DNA of 64,000 bases, taken from the NCBI RefSeq assembly GCF_025961225.1, contig NZ_JAOQNG010000007.1, positions 818,501 through 882,500 of the forward strand. The letters run 5' to 3'. This document shows, in pieces, positions 51,281 to 60,122 of the stretch. A model generated the notes under the pieces. The model worked only from the letters and a program-made list of their open reading frames with translations. It was not told the DNA's origin and did not search any database. Position 1 is the first letter of the stretch. Each line of letters starts with the position of its first letter. The position numbers were made by a program, and so were the translations under genes. The stretch comes from Azospirillum canadense. GTDB lineage: Bacteria > Pseudomonadota > Alphaproteobacteria > Azospirillales > Azospirillaceae.

Positions 51281-52330
51281 TTACGGATGAAAAGCCGGAT
51301 CAGGGTTCTCGGTGAGGGCACAGGTGCCGAACCCTTCCTGCGGCAAAACGAAGCCTTGCGCCCACAGATCCAGCACCGTATCCGCCAGTTCAGGCAAGAA
51401 CGCGGACAGATCGGCGGCGCGCGTGCCGGTCGCCGAGGCGGCGGCCTCCTCCCGGCGGGTCCGTCGGGCCGCCACGAGCGCTGTGTAAAGACCGCGGTGC
51501 GGCGTCAGGTCGCCGAGCCGCTCGCGGGCGACGGCCGCCAGGATCTCGACGCCCTTAGGATCGAGATCACCGAAATAGACGGCGTGTTTGGTTCCGGTCG
51601 CGGCGAACAGCGCGTCCAGCCCCACATGGGTGCGGCGAAAGGCGTTGCCGGCGCCCCATACCACCGCCCGCCACAGCCCGGCCTGCTCGTTGAAGCGGCG
51701 GAAGCTGTCGAACGCAGCAGCGTTCTCCACCACCAAAATCCGCGCCTCGGCCCGCGCCGGGCCTGGGTGCCAGACCAGGAGCGGCGGCAGGCGCCGGCAG
51801 GCCAGCGTCGCCAGCGGCAGCCGTCCCCCGAACAGCGCGTCGCCGTTCCGAAAGCTGTCCAGCCGCTTCTCGTCGCCGAAGATCTCCAGCGAGCGTTCGG
51901 TGACCGGCACCTCCGGCACCGCGCGCCCGCGTTGACGCTTCAGCCAGTCGTTGACGGCGCGCAGAGCCGCCAGCGTGGCCGGGTGGCGCTCCGCCGCGGC
52001 GAATGCGGCCAGTTCCGGAACCCAGGCCACGGCCGGGCCTCGGACAGCCGGTACGGCCGGCCCGGCCGCGGTCACCGTCACGGTGACCGGCAGCGGCGGC
52101 ACCACGCCGAGGTCCCAGGCAGAGGGCGACGTGGGCAGCGCAAGCACGCCGGCCGCCTCCAAGGCCGCAAGATCGGCGCGGAAACGCGCCGGCGCGTCCT
52201 CCGCCGCCGCGGCGATGGGCTCGTGCCTGCGCCACAGCGCCCGCACCGCCTCCACCCGCCAGCGCCGCCGACCGTCGCGGAGCAGGGCGTCGGCGAGCGC
52301 CGACAAGCGGGGTGCGAGGCCGGCCGTCAC
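51281..52330 (-). CDS. jetD: JetD-like TOPRIM-domain protein (Wadjet nuclease subunit)
   Basis: The 349-residue protein begins with GTG overlapping the stop of the SMC gene. Its N-terminal two thirds are helical and arm-like; the C-terminal third has a TOPRIM-type metal centre: Glu202 in LVVENAAAF and Asp255/Asp257 in YFGDLDPKG. This matches the JetD (DUF2220-type) subunit, which nicks or cuts DNA captured by the SMC motor. It is the last gene of a four-gene overlapping operon whose other members match JetA, JetB and JetC in size and features. I did not recognise the exact subtype. Confidence 0.82.
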   Translation of the reverse strand: MTAGLAPRLSALADALLRDGRRRWRVEAVRALWRRHEPIAAAAEDAPARFRADLAALEAAGVLALPTSPSAWDLGVVPPLPVTVTVTAAGPAVPAVRGPAVAWVPELAAFAAAERHPATLAALRAVNDWLKRQRGRAVPEVPVTERSLEIFGDEKRLDSFRNGDALFGGRLPLATLACRRLPPLLVWHPGPARAEARILVVENAAAFDSFRRFNEQAGLWRAVVWGAGNAFRRTHVGLDALFAATGTKHAVYFGDLDPKGVEILAAVARERLGDLTPHRGLYTALVAARRTRREEAAASATGTRAADLSAFLPELADTVLDLWAQGFVLPQEGFGTCALTENPDPAFHP

Positions 52331-55300
52331 GGCCAATCGGCTCCTTCAGCCGCCGCCTCTTCAAATCCCTTGGCGGCCTCGGGCACTTTGCCCGTGGCGG
52401 CGTCGGGCCGGCCAATCCACTGGCGCGTCGCCTTCACGAAGATGCGGCCGGTCGCCGGATCGGTGGTCTCCTTGCGCAGCTTGATGACCTGCGGGAACTC
52501 GCCGACCGCCGCCCAGTCCTTGATCGCCGTGGTGAAGATGAGTTGCACGTCCACCGCCGCCGCGAGCGCCAGCTGCATCTTCAGGAACAGGCTGTTGGAC
52601 GCCTTTCCCAGCGGGTTGTCGAGGATCAGCACGCCACCGATGCGCGCCCGCTGCGACGCCCGCCCCTCCGACCGCAGCCGCGCCACGAGCAGGTAGAGCA
52701 GCATCGCCGAGGTCAGCGTCTCGCCGCCCGACGCCTTGAAGGCGGCCACCGGCAGGTGATGGATGCGCCCCTGGTCGTTCGACTTCAGCAGGCGCAGGCC
52801 GAGCGCCGGTTCCTCCGGACGGCGTAGATGGACGGTGCGGGCGAAGCGTTCCAGCAGCAGGGCGGCCATGGCGTGATCGGTGCGCGGCACCTCGCCCGAC
52901 GCCACGAAATCGACGAGCGCCCGCTCGCACAGGTTCCGGCGCAGCGCCACCCCGGCCTCCCCCGACGCCGACGGCGGGCGGAAGGCCATGGTCAGGATGC
53001 GCTTGCCGCCGAAGCGCGGCACGCCGTCGGGCACCACGCCGCGATTGACCGCCCGCTGGAACAGGCCGACCGCGGCCAGCAGCAGCCCGTCCATCTCGCC
53101 CACCGCGTGGTTCTTGTCGGACTCGTGGCGGTCGATGTCCTGCTGGACGGTCTCGATGCGGTGGGCCAGCAGGGTTTGCAGCCGCTCCACATCCTCGGCG
53201 GCGGGCTCCGGCTCGTTGGCGACCAGCGTGTCGATCAGCACCGCCTCCAGCGGCCGGTCGCGATGGCCGCGCGCGTCGCGGCGGAACCCGTCGTAGGCTT
53301 CGGCCAGGGCCAGCTCGTGTCGGCGCAGCGCCGCCGCCGCGGCCTCCAGCCGCTTGCGCCCGGCGTCGAGGGCGGCCAGAGCCTCGCCCAGCGAGTCCGG
53401 CAGGTCCAGGCCGGGGGCCGGCGCGTCGGGCAGCGGCTGGGCGCGGTCGCGCAGCCGGGCGGCCTCGGCGACGGCGCGGACGGCGCGGGCGCGCGCCGCT
53501 TCGATGGCTTCCCCGGCGACGACGGCCAGCGCCTCGGCGGCACGGCGGCGTTCGTCGGCGTCTTCGGCCAGCTGGCTTAGGGCGTAGGGGTCGCGGTCGG
53601 CGGGCGGTTCGAGGGCGTCCAGCGCCTCTTGCCCCGCCGCGCCATGACGCAGGAAGGCGGCGCGCAGCCTGCGGGCCTCGGCGTCCAGGCGCTCCGCCTC
53701 GCCCTTGGCGCGGCCGACCGCTTCGCGGGCCGCTCCTGCCGCGTGGCGGGCAGCGGCCAGCCGCTCCTCCAGCGCCGGATCGCGGGCGTCGGGGGCGAGC
53801 GCATCCCGCTCCTCGGCCACAGCGCCATGGTCGCGGCGCAGCCGGTCCAGCCGCTGCTCCAACTCGCGGCGCATGCGGTCCAGGCTGCCCTGGATCGGCC
53901 CGAGCCGGTCCTCCAGGAGGCGGCGCAGCACCTCGGCCGCCGTCGCGTAGGCGGCGCGCGCGTCGTCGAGCGACGGCACGAGGTCCGGTGCCGGCGCGTT
54001 GCGGTGTTCGATGCGGGCGGCCTCGGCGGCGAAGTCGGCCAGCGTGCGTTCGGCGGCCTGCGCCGCGTGGCGTGCCTCTTCCGCACGCTCCCGCGCGGCA
54101 TCGGCGGCGGCCTCTTCCAAGGCCATCTCGTCGGCCAGGGCGGTCAGGCGGGCATCGATCTGGCCGCTGCGCACCCGCCAGCCGGACAGCGGTTCACCCT
54201 GCGTGCGCTGCCAGCGCTCCACCGCCGCCAGGGCGCGGGCGCAGGCGGCGCTGGTTTCGGCGTAGCTGCGGGCCTCCTGACGGGCCTGCGCCGCCGCCCG
54301 CCGCTCCGCCTCCGCGAGCGCCCGCGCGGCCTCGCCCTCGGCGCGCGCGGTTTCGGCGGCCGCCTCGAAGCCCGCGACGGCCTGCCGGCCCGCCTCCAGC
54401 CGCCCACCACCCCAGTCGGCGAGCCAGCCTTCGACGGCGGCCTTCAGGGCGGCCAGGGCGTCGGCGGCCGCGGCGGCACGGTCGGCGGCGGCCTCCGCTT
54501 CACCGACACGGGCGCCCAGAGAGGCGACCAGCGCCTCGGCGGCGGCGATTTCGTAGGCTTCGGCGCGGTCGGGAATGATGGCGGTGCGCGCTTCGCCGCT
54601 CGCGCCCGGCCGGTCGGCCGGCGGCAGCACCGCCACCGGCCGGTCGAGCGGCAGACCGTCGAAGCTCAGCGCCGGGACGCGGGCCAGCTCCGCCGGATCC
54701 TGAACGAAGACGCCCGCGAAGGCCGCCGGATCGGTGGCGGCGTAGGCGCGCAGGACCGACGCATCGCCCACCACCTCGGCCAGCCAGGACGCGGCGGCGA
54801 TGGCGCTGCGCAGGCCCGCCGCTTCCAGCCGTTCCAGCACCAGCTCGACGTTGGCGTCCACCGCCGCTACGCGATGGCGGGCGATGCGGTCGGCGTCGCG
54901 GCGCATCCGCTCGGCCTCCGCCGTGCGGCGGCGCGCTTCCTCCGCACGGTCGCGGGCTCGGTCCTGGGCGGCGACCGCCGCCGCCGGGCCGAAGCCGACG
55001 CCGGGTCCGAGATGCTCGTGCCAGGACGGCCCGCCGGCCAGCTCGGCGCGCGCCCGCTCGGCGCGCTCCAGAACGCGCCGTTCGGCTTCCGCCCGGGCCA
55101 GCGCTTCGCGCCGCGCGGCATCGGCCTCGGCCGCTCGGCGGCCGGCCTCCTCGGCCGCCGTCTCATGGCGCCGGGCGCGCGTGTCGGCGTCGCGGGCGGC
55201 CCCCGCGGCCTCGTCCCGCTCCGCGGCCAACCGGGCCAACGCCGCCGGCACCCCTTCGCTCGGCCGCAGGAAGCCGTCGCCGGCGAGCTGGTCGAGCGCC

Positions 55301-56763
55301 CTTTCTGCGGCGGCGATCTTCTCAACGAGCGCGGCGTCCTCGCGCTGGAGCGTGGTTTCTTCCGCGGCGAGCACCGTCCGCCGTTTGCGGGCGCGGTCCC
55401 GGTTCCGTTCGGCCTCCGCCGCCGCGGCGAGGGCGTCCGTCTGCGCGGCACGACGCTCGGCGGCGGCGCGCTCCAGCATGGCGGCCAGCGTCGCGCCGGC
55501 CTGGGCGGCGTGCCGGCTTGGCCCCACGGCGGCGGCCCGGGCCTCGGCCAGGGCGGCGGCGTAGCCGGCAATCTCCGCCTCGGTCGCCAACACGTCGCGC
55601 AGGTCGCGGGCAGCGGCGAGCCGGGTGCGCTGCCGTTCGGCCGCGATTCCCTCGTCGACCGTTCGCTCGCGCGCCTCGGCGGCCGCCCCGGCCCGGACGT
55701 CGGCCAGGATCAGGCGCGCCGCGTCGGCGGCGATGCCGGCAAGCCGCGCCTCCCCGGCCAGGGCGTCGCGGCGCCGGATTTGGGCTTCGGCTTCCGCCGT
55801 CGCGTTGGCGGCCTGGGCATCCAGTCGGTCGGCCCGCCGCCCGGCGGCGCGGCGCAGGGCGGCGGCGTGGGATTCGGCGCGCAGCGTATCCAGGCGCTGG
55901 TCGCGCCAGCGCAGCGCCGTGCCGGCGAAGGGCTGGAAGGCGCGGGTGAGGTCGGTCAGCAGCCCGCGCTTGGCGATCAGCGTGTCATAGCCCTGCATGC
56001 GCGCCACGATGGCCCGCACCTGGGCGCAGACCGGTTCCGCCAACCCGGACCCCGCTCCACCGCCGGCCCGCTCCGGCCCGACCAGGCAGAGGGCGAGGAA
56101 GCGGGCGATGAACTCCTCCTCGCCGGGGATCTTCAGGAAGGCGTCGAGCCCGCCCTCCTGCCGGTTGAACTCCAGCTGGCTGTCCATCAGCTGCGTGTCG
56201 ATGCCGAAGCGTTCCAGCACCGCGCGCCACGCCTCCTGAGTCGTCGCCGTCTCGAAATCGTGGCTGTCGGCGAAGCGCGCCTGATGGTCGGACAGCCAGG
56301 CGGCGACGTCGTCGCGCCCGGTAAAGGCGGTGCGCGCCCGGCCGTCCAGGCCCTTCAGCGGCAGGTCGTCGAAACCGAGCCCCGGCCCGCTGCGGAACAG
56401 CGCCCAGCGCCGCCAGGTCTGCCGGTCCCCGCCGCGAAGCTGCGGCACAACGAGGTGGAGCGTCACCGGGTGGCGGCCTTCGGCGTCGTGCCATTCGACG
56501 GCGACGGCGCCGACGCCGCGCGGGAAGTAGTCGGCGAACTGGTAGTCCGGCTTCACCAGATGCGGCAGGAAGCGCGATTCCTTGGGAACCGCCGTGTTGA
56601 AGATCAACCCCAGCGCGGTCGTCTTGCCGGTGCCGTTCTCGGCGTGCAGGACGGCGTGCGCCGGGCCGCCGCCGTCGGGATCGCGGAAGTCGAAGGTCTC
56701 GCCGTCGAAGGTCGCTTCCTCGTAGCCGGCGTTGACGATGTGGATGCGGCGGACCTTCAGCAC
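52327..56763 (-). CDS. jetC: JetC-like SMC/SbcC-type ATPase
   Basis: The 1478-residue protein starts with GTG at 56763, overlapping the JetB-like stop. Walker A is ENGTGKTT at 42-49. A very long Ala/Arg/Glu-rich coiled-coil region (about 290-1200) with a central hinge-like part separates it from the C-terminal ATPase half. That half has the signature ASGGE (Ser1345 to Glu1348) and a Walker B reading LILDNPLGK, with Asp1382 followed by Asn1383 where SMC proteins have glutamate. It is larger than most JetC proteins. It should form the DNA-extruding motor with JetA (kleisin) and JetB. Confidence 0.85.
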   Translation of the reverse strand: MLKVRRIHIVNAGYEEATFDGETFDFRDPDGGGPAHAVLHAENGTGKTTALGLIFNTAVPKESRFLPHLVKPDYQFADYFPRGVGAVAVEWHDAEGRHPVTLHLVVPQLRGGDRQTWRRWALFRSGPGLGFDDLPLKGLDGRARTAFTGRDDVAAWLSDHQARFADSHDFETATTQEAWRAVLERFGIDTQLMDSQLEFNRQEGGLDAFLKIPGEEEFIARFLALCLVGPERAGGGAGSGLAEPVCAQVRAIVARMQGYDTLIAKRGLLTDLTRAFQPFAGTALRWRDQRLDTLRAESHAAALRRAAGRRADRLDAQAANATAEAEAQIRRRDALAGEARLAGIAADAARLILADVRAGAAAEARERTVDEGIAAERQRTRLAAARDLRDVLATEAEIAGYAAALAEARAAAVGPSRHAAQAGATLAAMLERAAAERRAAQTDALAAAAEAERNRDRARKRRTVLAAEETTLQREDAALVEKIAAAERALDQLAGDGFLRPSEGVPAALARLAAERDEAAGAARDADTRARRHETAAEEAGRRAAEADAARREALARAEAERRVLERAERARAELAGGPSWHEHLGPGVGFGPAAAVAAQDRARDRAEEARRRTAEAERMRRDADRIARHRVAAVDANVELVLERLEAAGLRSAIAAASWLAEVVGDASVLRAYAATDPAAFAGVFVQDPAELARVPALSFDGLPLDRPVAVLPPADRPGASGEARTAIIPDRAEAYEIAAAEALVASLGARVGEAEAAADRAAAAADALAALKAAVEGWLADWGGGRLEAGRQAVAGFEAAAETARAEGEAARALAEAERRAAAQARQEARSYAETSAACARALAAVERWQRTQGEPLSGWRVRSGQIDARLTALADEMALEEAAADAARERAEEARHAAQAAERTLADFAAEAARIEHRNAPAPDLVPSLDDARAAYATAAEVLRRLLEDRLGPIQGSLDRMRRELEQRLDRLRRDHGAVAEERDALAPDARDPALEERLAAARHAAGAAREAVGRAKGEAERLDAEARRLRAAFLRHGAAGQEALDALEPPADRDPYALSQLAEDADERRRAAEALAVVAGEAIEAARARAVRAVAEAARLRDRAQPLPDAPAPGLDLPDSLGEALAALDAGRKRLEAAAAALRRHELALAEAYDGFRRDARGHRDRPLEAVLIDTLVANEPEPAAEDVERLQTLLAHRIETVQQDIDRHESDKNHAVGEMDGLLLAAVGLFQRAVNRGVVPDGVPRFGGKRILTMAFRPPSASGEAGVALRRNLCERALVDFVASGEVPRTDHAMAALLLERFARTVHLRRPEEPALGLRLLKSNDQGRIHHLPVAAFKASGGETLTSAMLLYLLVARLRSEGRASQRARIGGVLILDNPLGKASNSLFLKMQLALAAAVDVQLIFTTAIKDWAAVGEFPQVIKLRKETTDPATGRIFVKATRQWIGRPDAATGKVPEAAKGFEEAAAEGADWP

Positions 56764-57521
56764 GGCTCTTCCTCCTCCTGTTCTTCCGGTTTCGCGTCGA
56801 GGAGGCTCAGCAGGGCCCGGTGCAGCTCGTGCCGCAGGGTTTCGCACAGTTGCAGCCGCAGACGCGGGGTCGGCAGGTAATAGGTGTCGGCGCCGATGGC
56901 GTAGGTGGTCAGCATGTCCTGCTCGCTCAGGCGGTCCATGGCGATCTGGCAGAGGCCAAGCAGGTCGTTGCGGCCAGCGCGCTTCGCCTCCTCCCGCGCT
57001 TCGGGCAGGGCGCGGATCTCCCGCCAGGAGTCACGCAGGCGCGGGCTGTCCCGCAGTACCGCCCCCTCGCCATCCGCGGCCAGCCGGTCGCAGAGCTGCC
57101 GCAGCAGTGCCGCCACGTTGGCCGGGGTCAGCCGCACCTCCCCGTCGCCGGCCTTTAGATCCGCGGCGGTGCGCCAGAAGGCGGCGGCGATGGCGACGTA
57201 GACCAGGGCGAAGACGCCGCGCTTCAGTCCGCGCGCGGCATCGCTGAAGTCGGCGGCGAGCGCGGTGAAGGGGCTGTTCGGGCCGGACGGCCGCAGCACC
57301 AGCTTGCCGCGCGCGGCGTCGCCCAGCACGCCGGTGACCTCCAGCCCCAGCCCGGTGGCGATCTCCGCGACCAGCCGGCGGAAGGCGCCCGAGGACTCGT
57401 AGCGCGCCACCAGCTCGCGGTAGTCGCCGTCCTGCGCGGTGTCCAGCTTCAGCCGAAGCCCCAGCCCGATCAGCCGCGCCGCCGCACCCGCATCGCTCCC
57501 CTCAACGTCCATGCCCAGCAT
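56757..57521 (-). CDS. jetB: JetB-like KITE-type subunit
   Basis: The 254-residue protein has a winged-helix-rich pattern (LCQIAMDRLSEQDML and a LPTPRLRLQL segment) and an acidic C-terminal tail rich in glutamate. Its size and place between kleisin-like and SMC-like genes match JetB (DUF4194-type KITE proteins), which bind the kleisin. The start at 57521 overlaps the JetA-like stop by twenty bases, preceded by AAGGAAGGA. The assignment rests mainly on context; direct sequence similarity is weak. Confidence 0.7.
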   Translation of the reverse strand: MLGMDVEGSDAGAAARLIGLGLRLKLDTAQDGDYRELVARYESSGAFRRLVAEIATGLGLEVTGVLGDAARGKLVLRPSGPNSPFTALAADFSDAARGLKRGVFALVYVAIAAAFWRTAADLKAGDGEVRLTPANVAALLRQLCDRLAADGEGAVLRDSPRLRDSWREIRALPEAREEAKRAGRNDLLGLCQIAMDRLSEQDMLTTYAIGADTYYLPTPRLRLQLCETLRHELHRALLSLLDAKPEEQEEEEPC

Positions 57522-58986
57522 CCATCCTTCCTTCTCGATGTTCGGCTGCTTTCTGGTCCACGGCCGCCCGCGGGCGCAGGCTCAACAAGCCGCCGCCCAT
57601 AGCGCCGACGCGCCACGGCGGCCCCTCGCCCCGGAACACCAGCAGCGGGGCGGAGGGCGAAGCACGGCCGGGCGTGCCGTCCTGGTAATGATGGAGGAAC
57701 AGCAGAACGGCGCAACGCGCCGCCTCGGCCGAACGTTCGGTCCTCAGCAGGCGCACCGCGCGATCGACGGGCAGCTCGCGCTCCAGCGCAGCGCGCTCGA
57801 CCAGCCAGCCGTCCAGGTCACGGATGAAGCCCTCCTCGTAGAGCGGCGGAAGCTGGTCGAGCGGCTGCAGCTCGGCGTCGGCACCGTCGCCCTCCAGGTC
57901 CTCGGCCGCCGCCTCGTCGGCGATCTCGCCCCAGAAGCGCGGCAAGTTGAGCAGCCCCGGCGCCGTCGGGGCGGCGAAGGCGGCGCCGATCACAGGCGCC
58001 AACTCCTCCATGCGGCCGATGGGAGCACGCAGCAACGCCCGCAGGACATCGTCCTCGGGGTCAGGCAGATCCTCCACCCGGCGCACGGCAAAGGCGCGGG
58101 TTTGGAAGGCGCGGAACGTCTCGTTGGCCTCGCAGACGTCGATGAACAGGGCGGCGTGGAGGCGCCGGCAGTCGGCGACCAGCTCGCGCACCCGCACCGC
58201 CTTGGCGAGGCTGGCCGGATCGTCGTCGAGGCTGGCGATCTTGTCGGCCACCGCCAGCACCACCGCTTGGTCGTCGCGCTGGCGCTCCTCCAGATGACGA
58301 CGGGCCTCCTCCAGCAGGGGCAGGGCGTTGTCCACCCAGTTGCCGCCGTCCAGCGAGCGGCGCGCCTGGACCAGATAGCCGATCAAGTCGGCGCGGTATT
58401 TCTGGGAGCGCTTCAGCGCCCTCTTGGCCGCCTCCACCGCGTCGTCGAAGCGGCCGCGCGCGATGGCGCGGCGGATGATCTCGGCTTCGATCTCCGCGGC
58501 GAAGCTGTCGTCGAGGTCGAGCATGCCGATGTGCACGATGGCCCCAGCGTCGCCCAGCCGCAGCAGCGGCCGGCCGCTGACCTCGTCCACAACGATGCGC
58601 AGGTAGCGGAACTCCTCGAACTTCCACATCCCCTCAGCACAGTCGAAGTAGTCTTCGCGGAAGACGGCGGTGCGCTCATCGGGCTGCAGCAGCCAGCCGT
58701 GGACCGTATCGGCGATGTGGGCGGCCTGCTCCTCCGACACCGGGGCGACGACGCGCATGGCCTCGGTGACCGCCGCCTTGACCTCCGCCGGCTCGGCGCC
58801 GAGGCCGAGGCCGCTCTGCACCATGACATAGTCGAGCAGGAACAGAATCGCCTGCTTGAGGTCGACCTGGGCGCGCACCGTCTCCGGGATGGTGCGGAGC
58901 ACGGTGTTCTTCTGCTGGTCCAGCTTCATAAGCGGCGCCAGCCGGGCCATGTTGCGCTGCTGGCGCGTCAGGTCGGGAAGGCTCAC
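57502..58986 (-). CDS. jetA: JetA-like kleisin-type subunit
   Basis: The 494-residue, mostly helical protein starts with GTG at 58986, preceded by GGAG. Predicted features are an N-terminal winged-helix-like region, a helical central part (AKRALKRSQKYRADLIGYL) and a C-terminal part with acidic loops. Size and first position in the operon match JetA, the kleisin of Wadjet. The open frame continues about 55 codons further upstream without a good start. No promoter stands out between 58987 and the SNF2 remnant. Function is inferred from the operon. Confidence 0.72.
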   Translation of the reverse strand: MSLPDLTRQQRNMARLAPLMKLDQQKNTVLRTIPETVRAQVDLKQAILFLLDYVMVQSGLGLGAEPAEVKAAVTEAMRVVAPVSEEQAAHIADTVHGWLLQPDERTAVFREDYFDCAEGMWKFEEFRYLRIVVDEVSGRPLLRLGDAGAIVHIGMLDLDDSFAAEIEAEIIRRAIARGRFDDAVEAAKRALKRSQKYRADLIGYLVQARRSLDGGNWVDNALPLLEEARRHLEERQRDDQAVVLAVADKIASLDDDPASLAKAVRVRELVADCRRLHAALFIDVCEANETFRAFQTRAFAVRRVEDLPDPEDDVLRALLRAPIGRMEELAPVIGAAFAAPTAPGLLNLPRFWGEIADEAAAEDLEGDGADAELQPLDQLPPLYEEGFIRDLDGWLVERAALERELPVDRAVRLLRTERSAEAARCAVLLFLHHYQDGTPGRASPSAPLLVFRGEGPPWRVGAMGGGLLSLRPRAAVDQKAAEHREGRMDAGHGR

Positions 58987-59175
58987 CCGTCGGCACTCCG
59001 GCACTGCAAAAAGCCGGCCCCGCACGGGGCGGCCTCTCCGTAAGAACACAGGATGGCGGCGCGGCGCAACCGTTCCGCAGGTGTCCGCTTCATCCGCAGC
59101 CCCAAAGACCCGAGCAGGAGCCATCGTTGGTCGGTGTCCACCTCCTTTCATGCGGACGACGGCCCCGTCGGGGCG
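58987..59175. other. Spacer upstream of the Jet-like operon
   Basis: This 189-base stretch should hold the promoter of the jet operon. A GC-rich hairpin-like run (GCCCCGCACGGGGC) lies near 59017-59030. I see no clear -35/-10 pair and no gene. Confidence 0.35.
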
Positions 59176-59533
59176 TTAGGCGTCGAGGGGGGCCAGCAGG
59201 AAGTCCACGTCCTCGGCGGTGAGCAGGCGCTCCGCGCCGCCCGCCTCGTCGTAGACGGCCTCGCCCAGCTGGCGCTAGCGTTCCTGCAGCTGGACCATGC
59301 GCTCCTCCACCGTGCCCGTGGTCACCAGCTTGTGGACGAACACCGGCTTGTCCTGGCCGATGCGGTGGGCGCGGTCGGTCGCCTGGGCCTCCACCGCCGG
59401 GTTCCACCACGGGTCGTAGTGGATCACCGTGTCGGCCGTCGTCAGGTTCAGGCCGGTGCCGCCCGCCTTCCGGCTGATCAGGAACAGTGGCGCCTCGCCG
59501 GCCTGGAACCGCCGCACCGGGGTCCAGACCGGC
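59176..59533 (-). pseudogene. C-terminal remnant of a SNF2-family helicase
   Basis: The frame encodes the end of a Swi2/Snf2 ATPase: KAGGTGLNLTTADTVIHYD (motif V), DRAHRIGQDKPV (motif VI) and GTVEERMVQLQER. A TAG at 59275-59277 then interrupts a frame that otherwise continues for 32 codons to a natural stop at 59176. The upstream part is cut off at 59533, where an IS6-family left end begins. The gene was next to the Jet operon in the same direction, so it may have belonged to the same or another defence system. Confidence 0.85.
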
Positions 59534-59937
59534 GGGTTCTGTTGCAGCGTTTTCGACGGCGCGGAGATCGGGTAGAACCCGGCTCCTTTCGGCAGCTGGG
59601 GTGAACGGGGTCATGGGCAGCGGGAAGAAGCCGTTCAAGGGCCGGCAGTTCACGGCAGCGGTGATCCTGTGGCCGGTGCGCTGGTACCTGCAGTTTCCAA
59701 CCTCCTACCGCGACCTCGAGCTGATGCTGCGGGACCGGGGCGTGTCGGTCGACCACACCACCATCTTCCGCTGGGTCCAGGCCTACGCGCCGGAGCTGGA
59801 GAAGCGGCTGCGGCCGCACCTGCGCCCGACCACCGGCTCGTGGCGGGTGGACGAGACCTACATCAAGGTGAAGGACCGCTGGGTTTACCTGTACCGAGCG
59901 GTCGACGGCCGCGGTCAGACCATCGACTTCCGGCTCA
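59534..59937 (+). pseudogene. Truncated IS6-family element with transposase fragment
   Basis: The left end GGGTTCTGTTGCAG matches IS6/IS26-type terminal repeats. From the ATG at 59613 the frame reads as an IS6 transposase N-terminal half: FKGRQFTAAVILWPVRWYL, SYRDLELML, HTTIFRWVQ and the first catalytic aspartate in WRVDETYIKV. It is lost after TIDFRL at about 59935, where another IS end begins. Only the first catalytic aspartate remains, so it is inactive. Confidence 0.85.
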
Positions 59938-60062
59938 GAGTCCGTCCAGGAACTTGTTGAATCGGATGAATCGGTTGTGATTCAAGAGGTCTCCGCCAAG
60001 GAGACCGAGGATGTGGAAGCCAGAGACTCGTACTCGCCATAGTCGCGCTGGGCTGCGCTACC
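59938..60062 (+). mobile_element. Left-end fragment of a second IS5-type element
   Basis: GAGTCCGTCCAGGAACTTG at 59938 looks like an IS5-family terminal repeat. About 70 bases later a frame starting at 60011 begins MWKPETRTRHSRAG, typical of IS1031-type transposases, and breaks at 60062 where the IS3 element starts. The remainder is not found on the other side of the IS3 element. Confidence 0.65.
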
Positions 60063-60122
60063 TGAGGTGGACCCGGTCGGCGAGACAGCCGAGGTGGCGG
60101 GTTAAGCGAGAGTCCCGCGGGG

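Noticed and set aside
53629..56880. A very long rightward open frame of 1083 codons opposite the SMC gene
   Set aside because: It is the antisense shadow of a GC-rich coiled-coil gene; its product has no motif, and the leftward frame has Walker A, signature and neighbours that overlap in translation.
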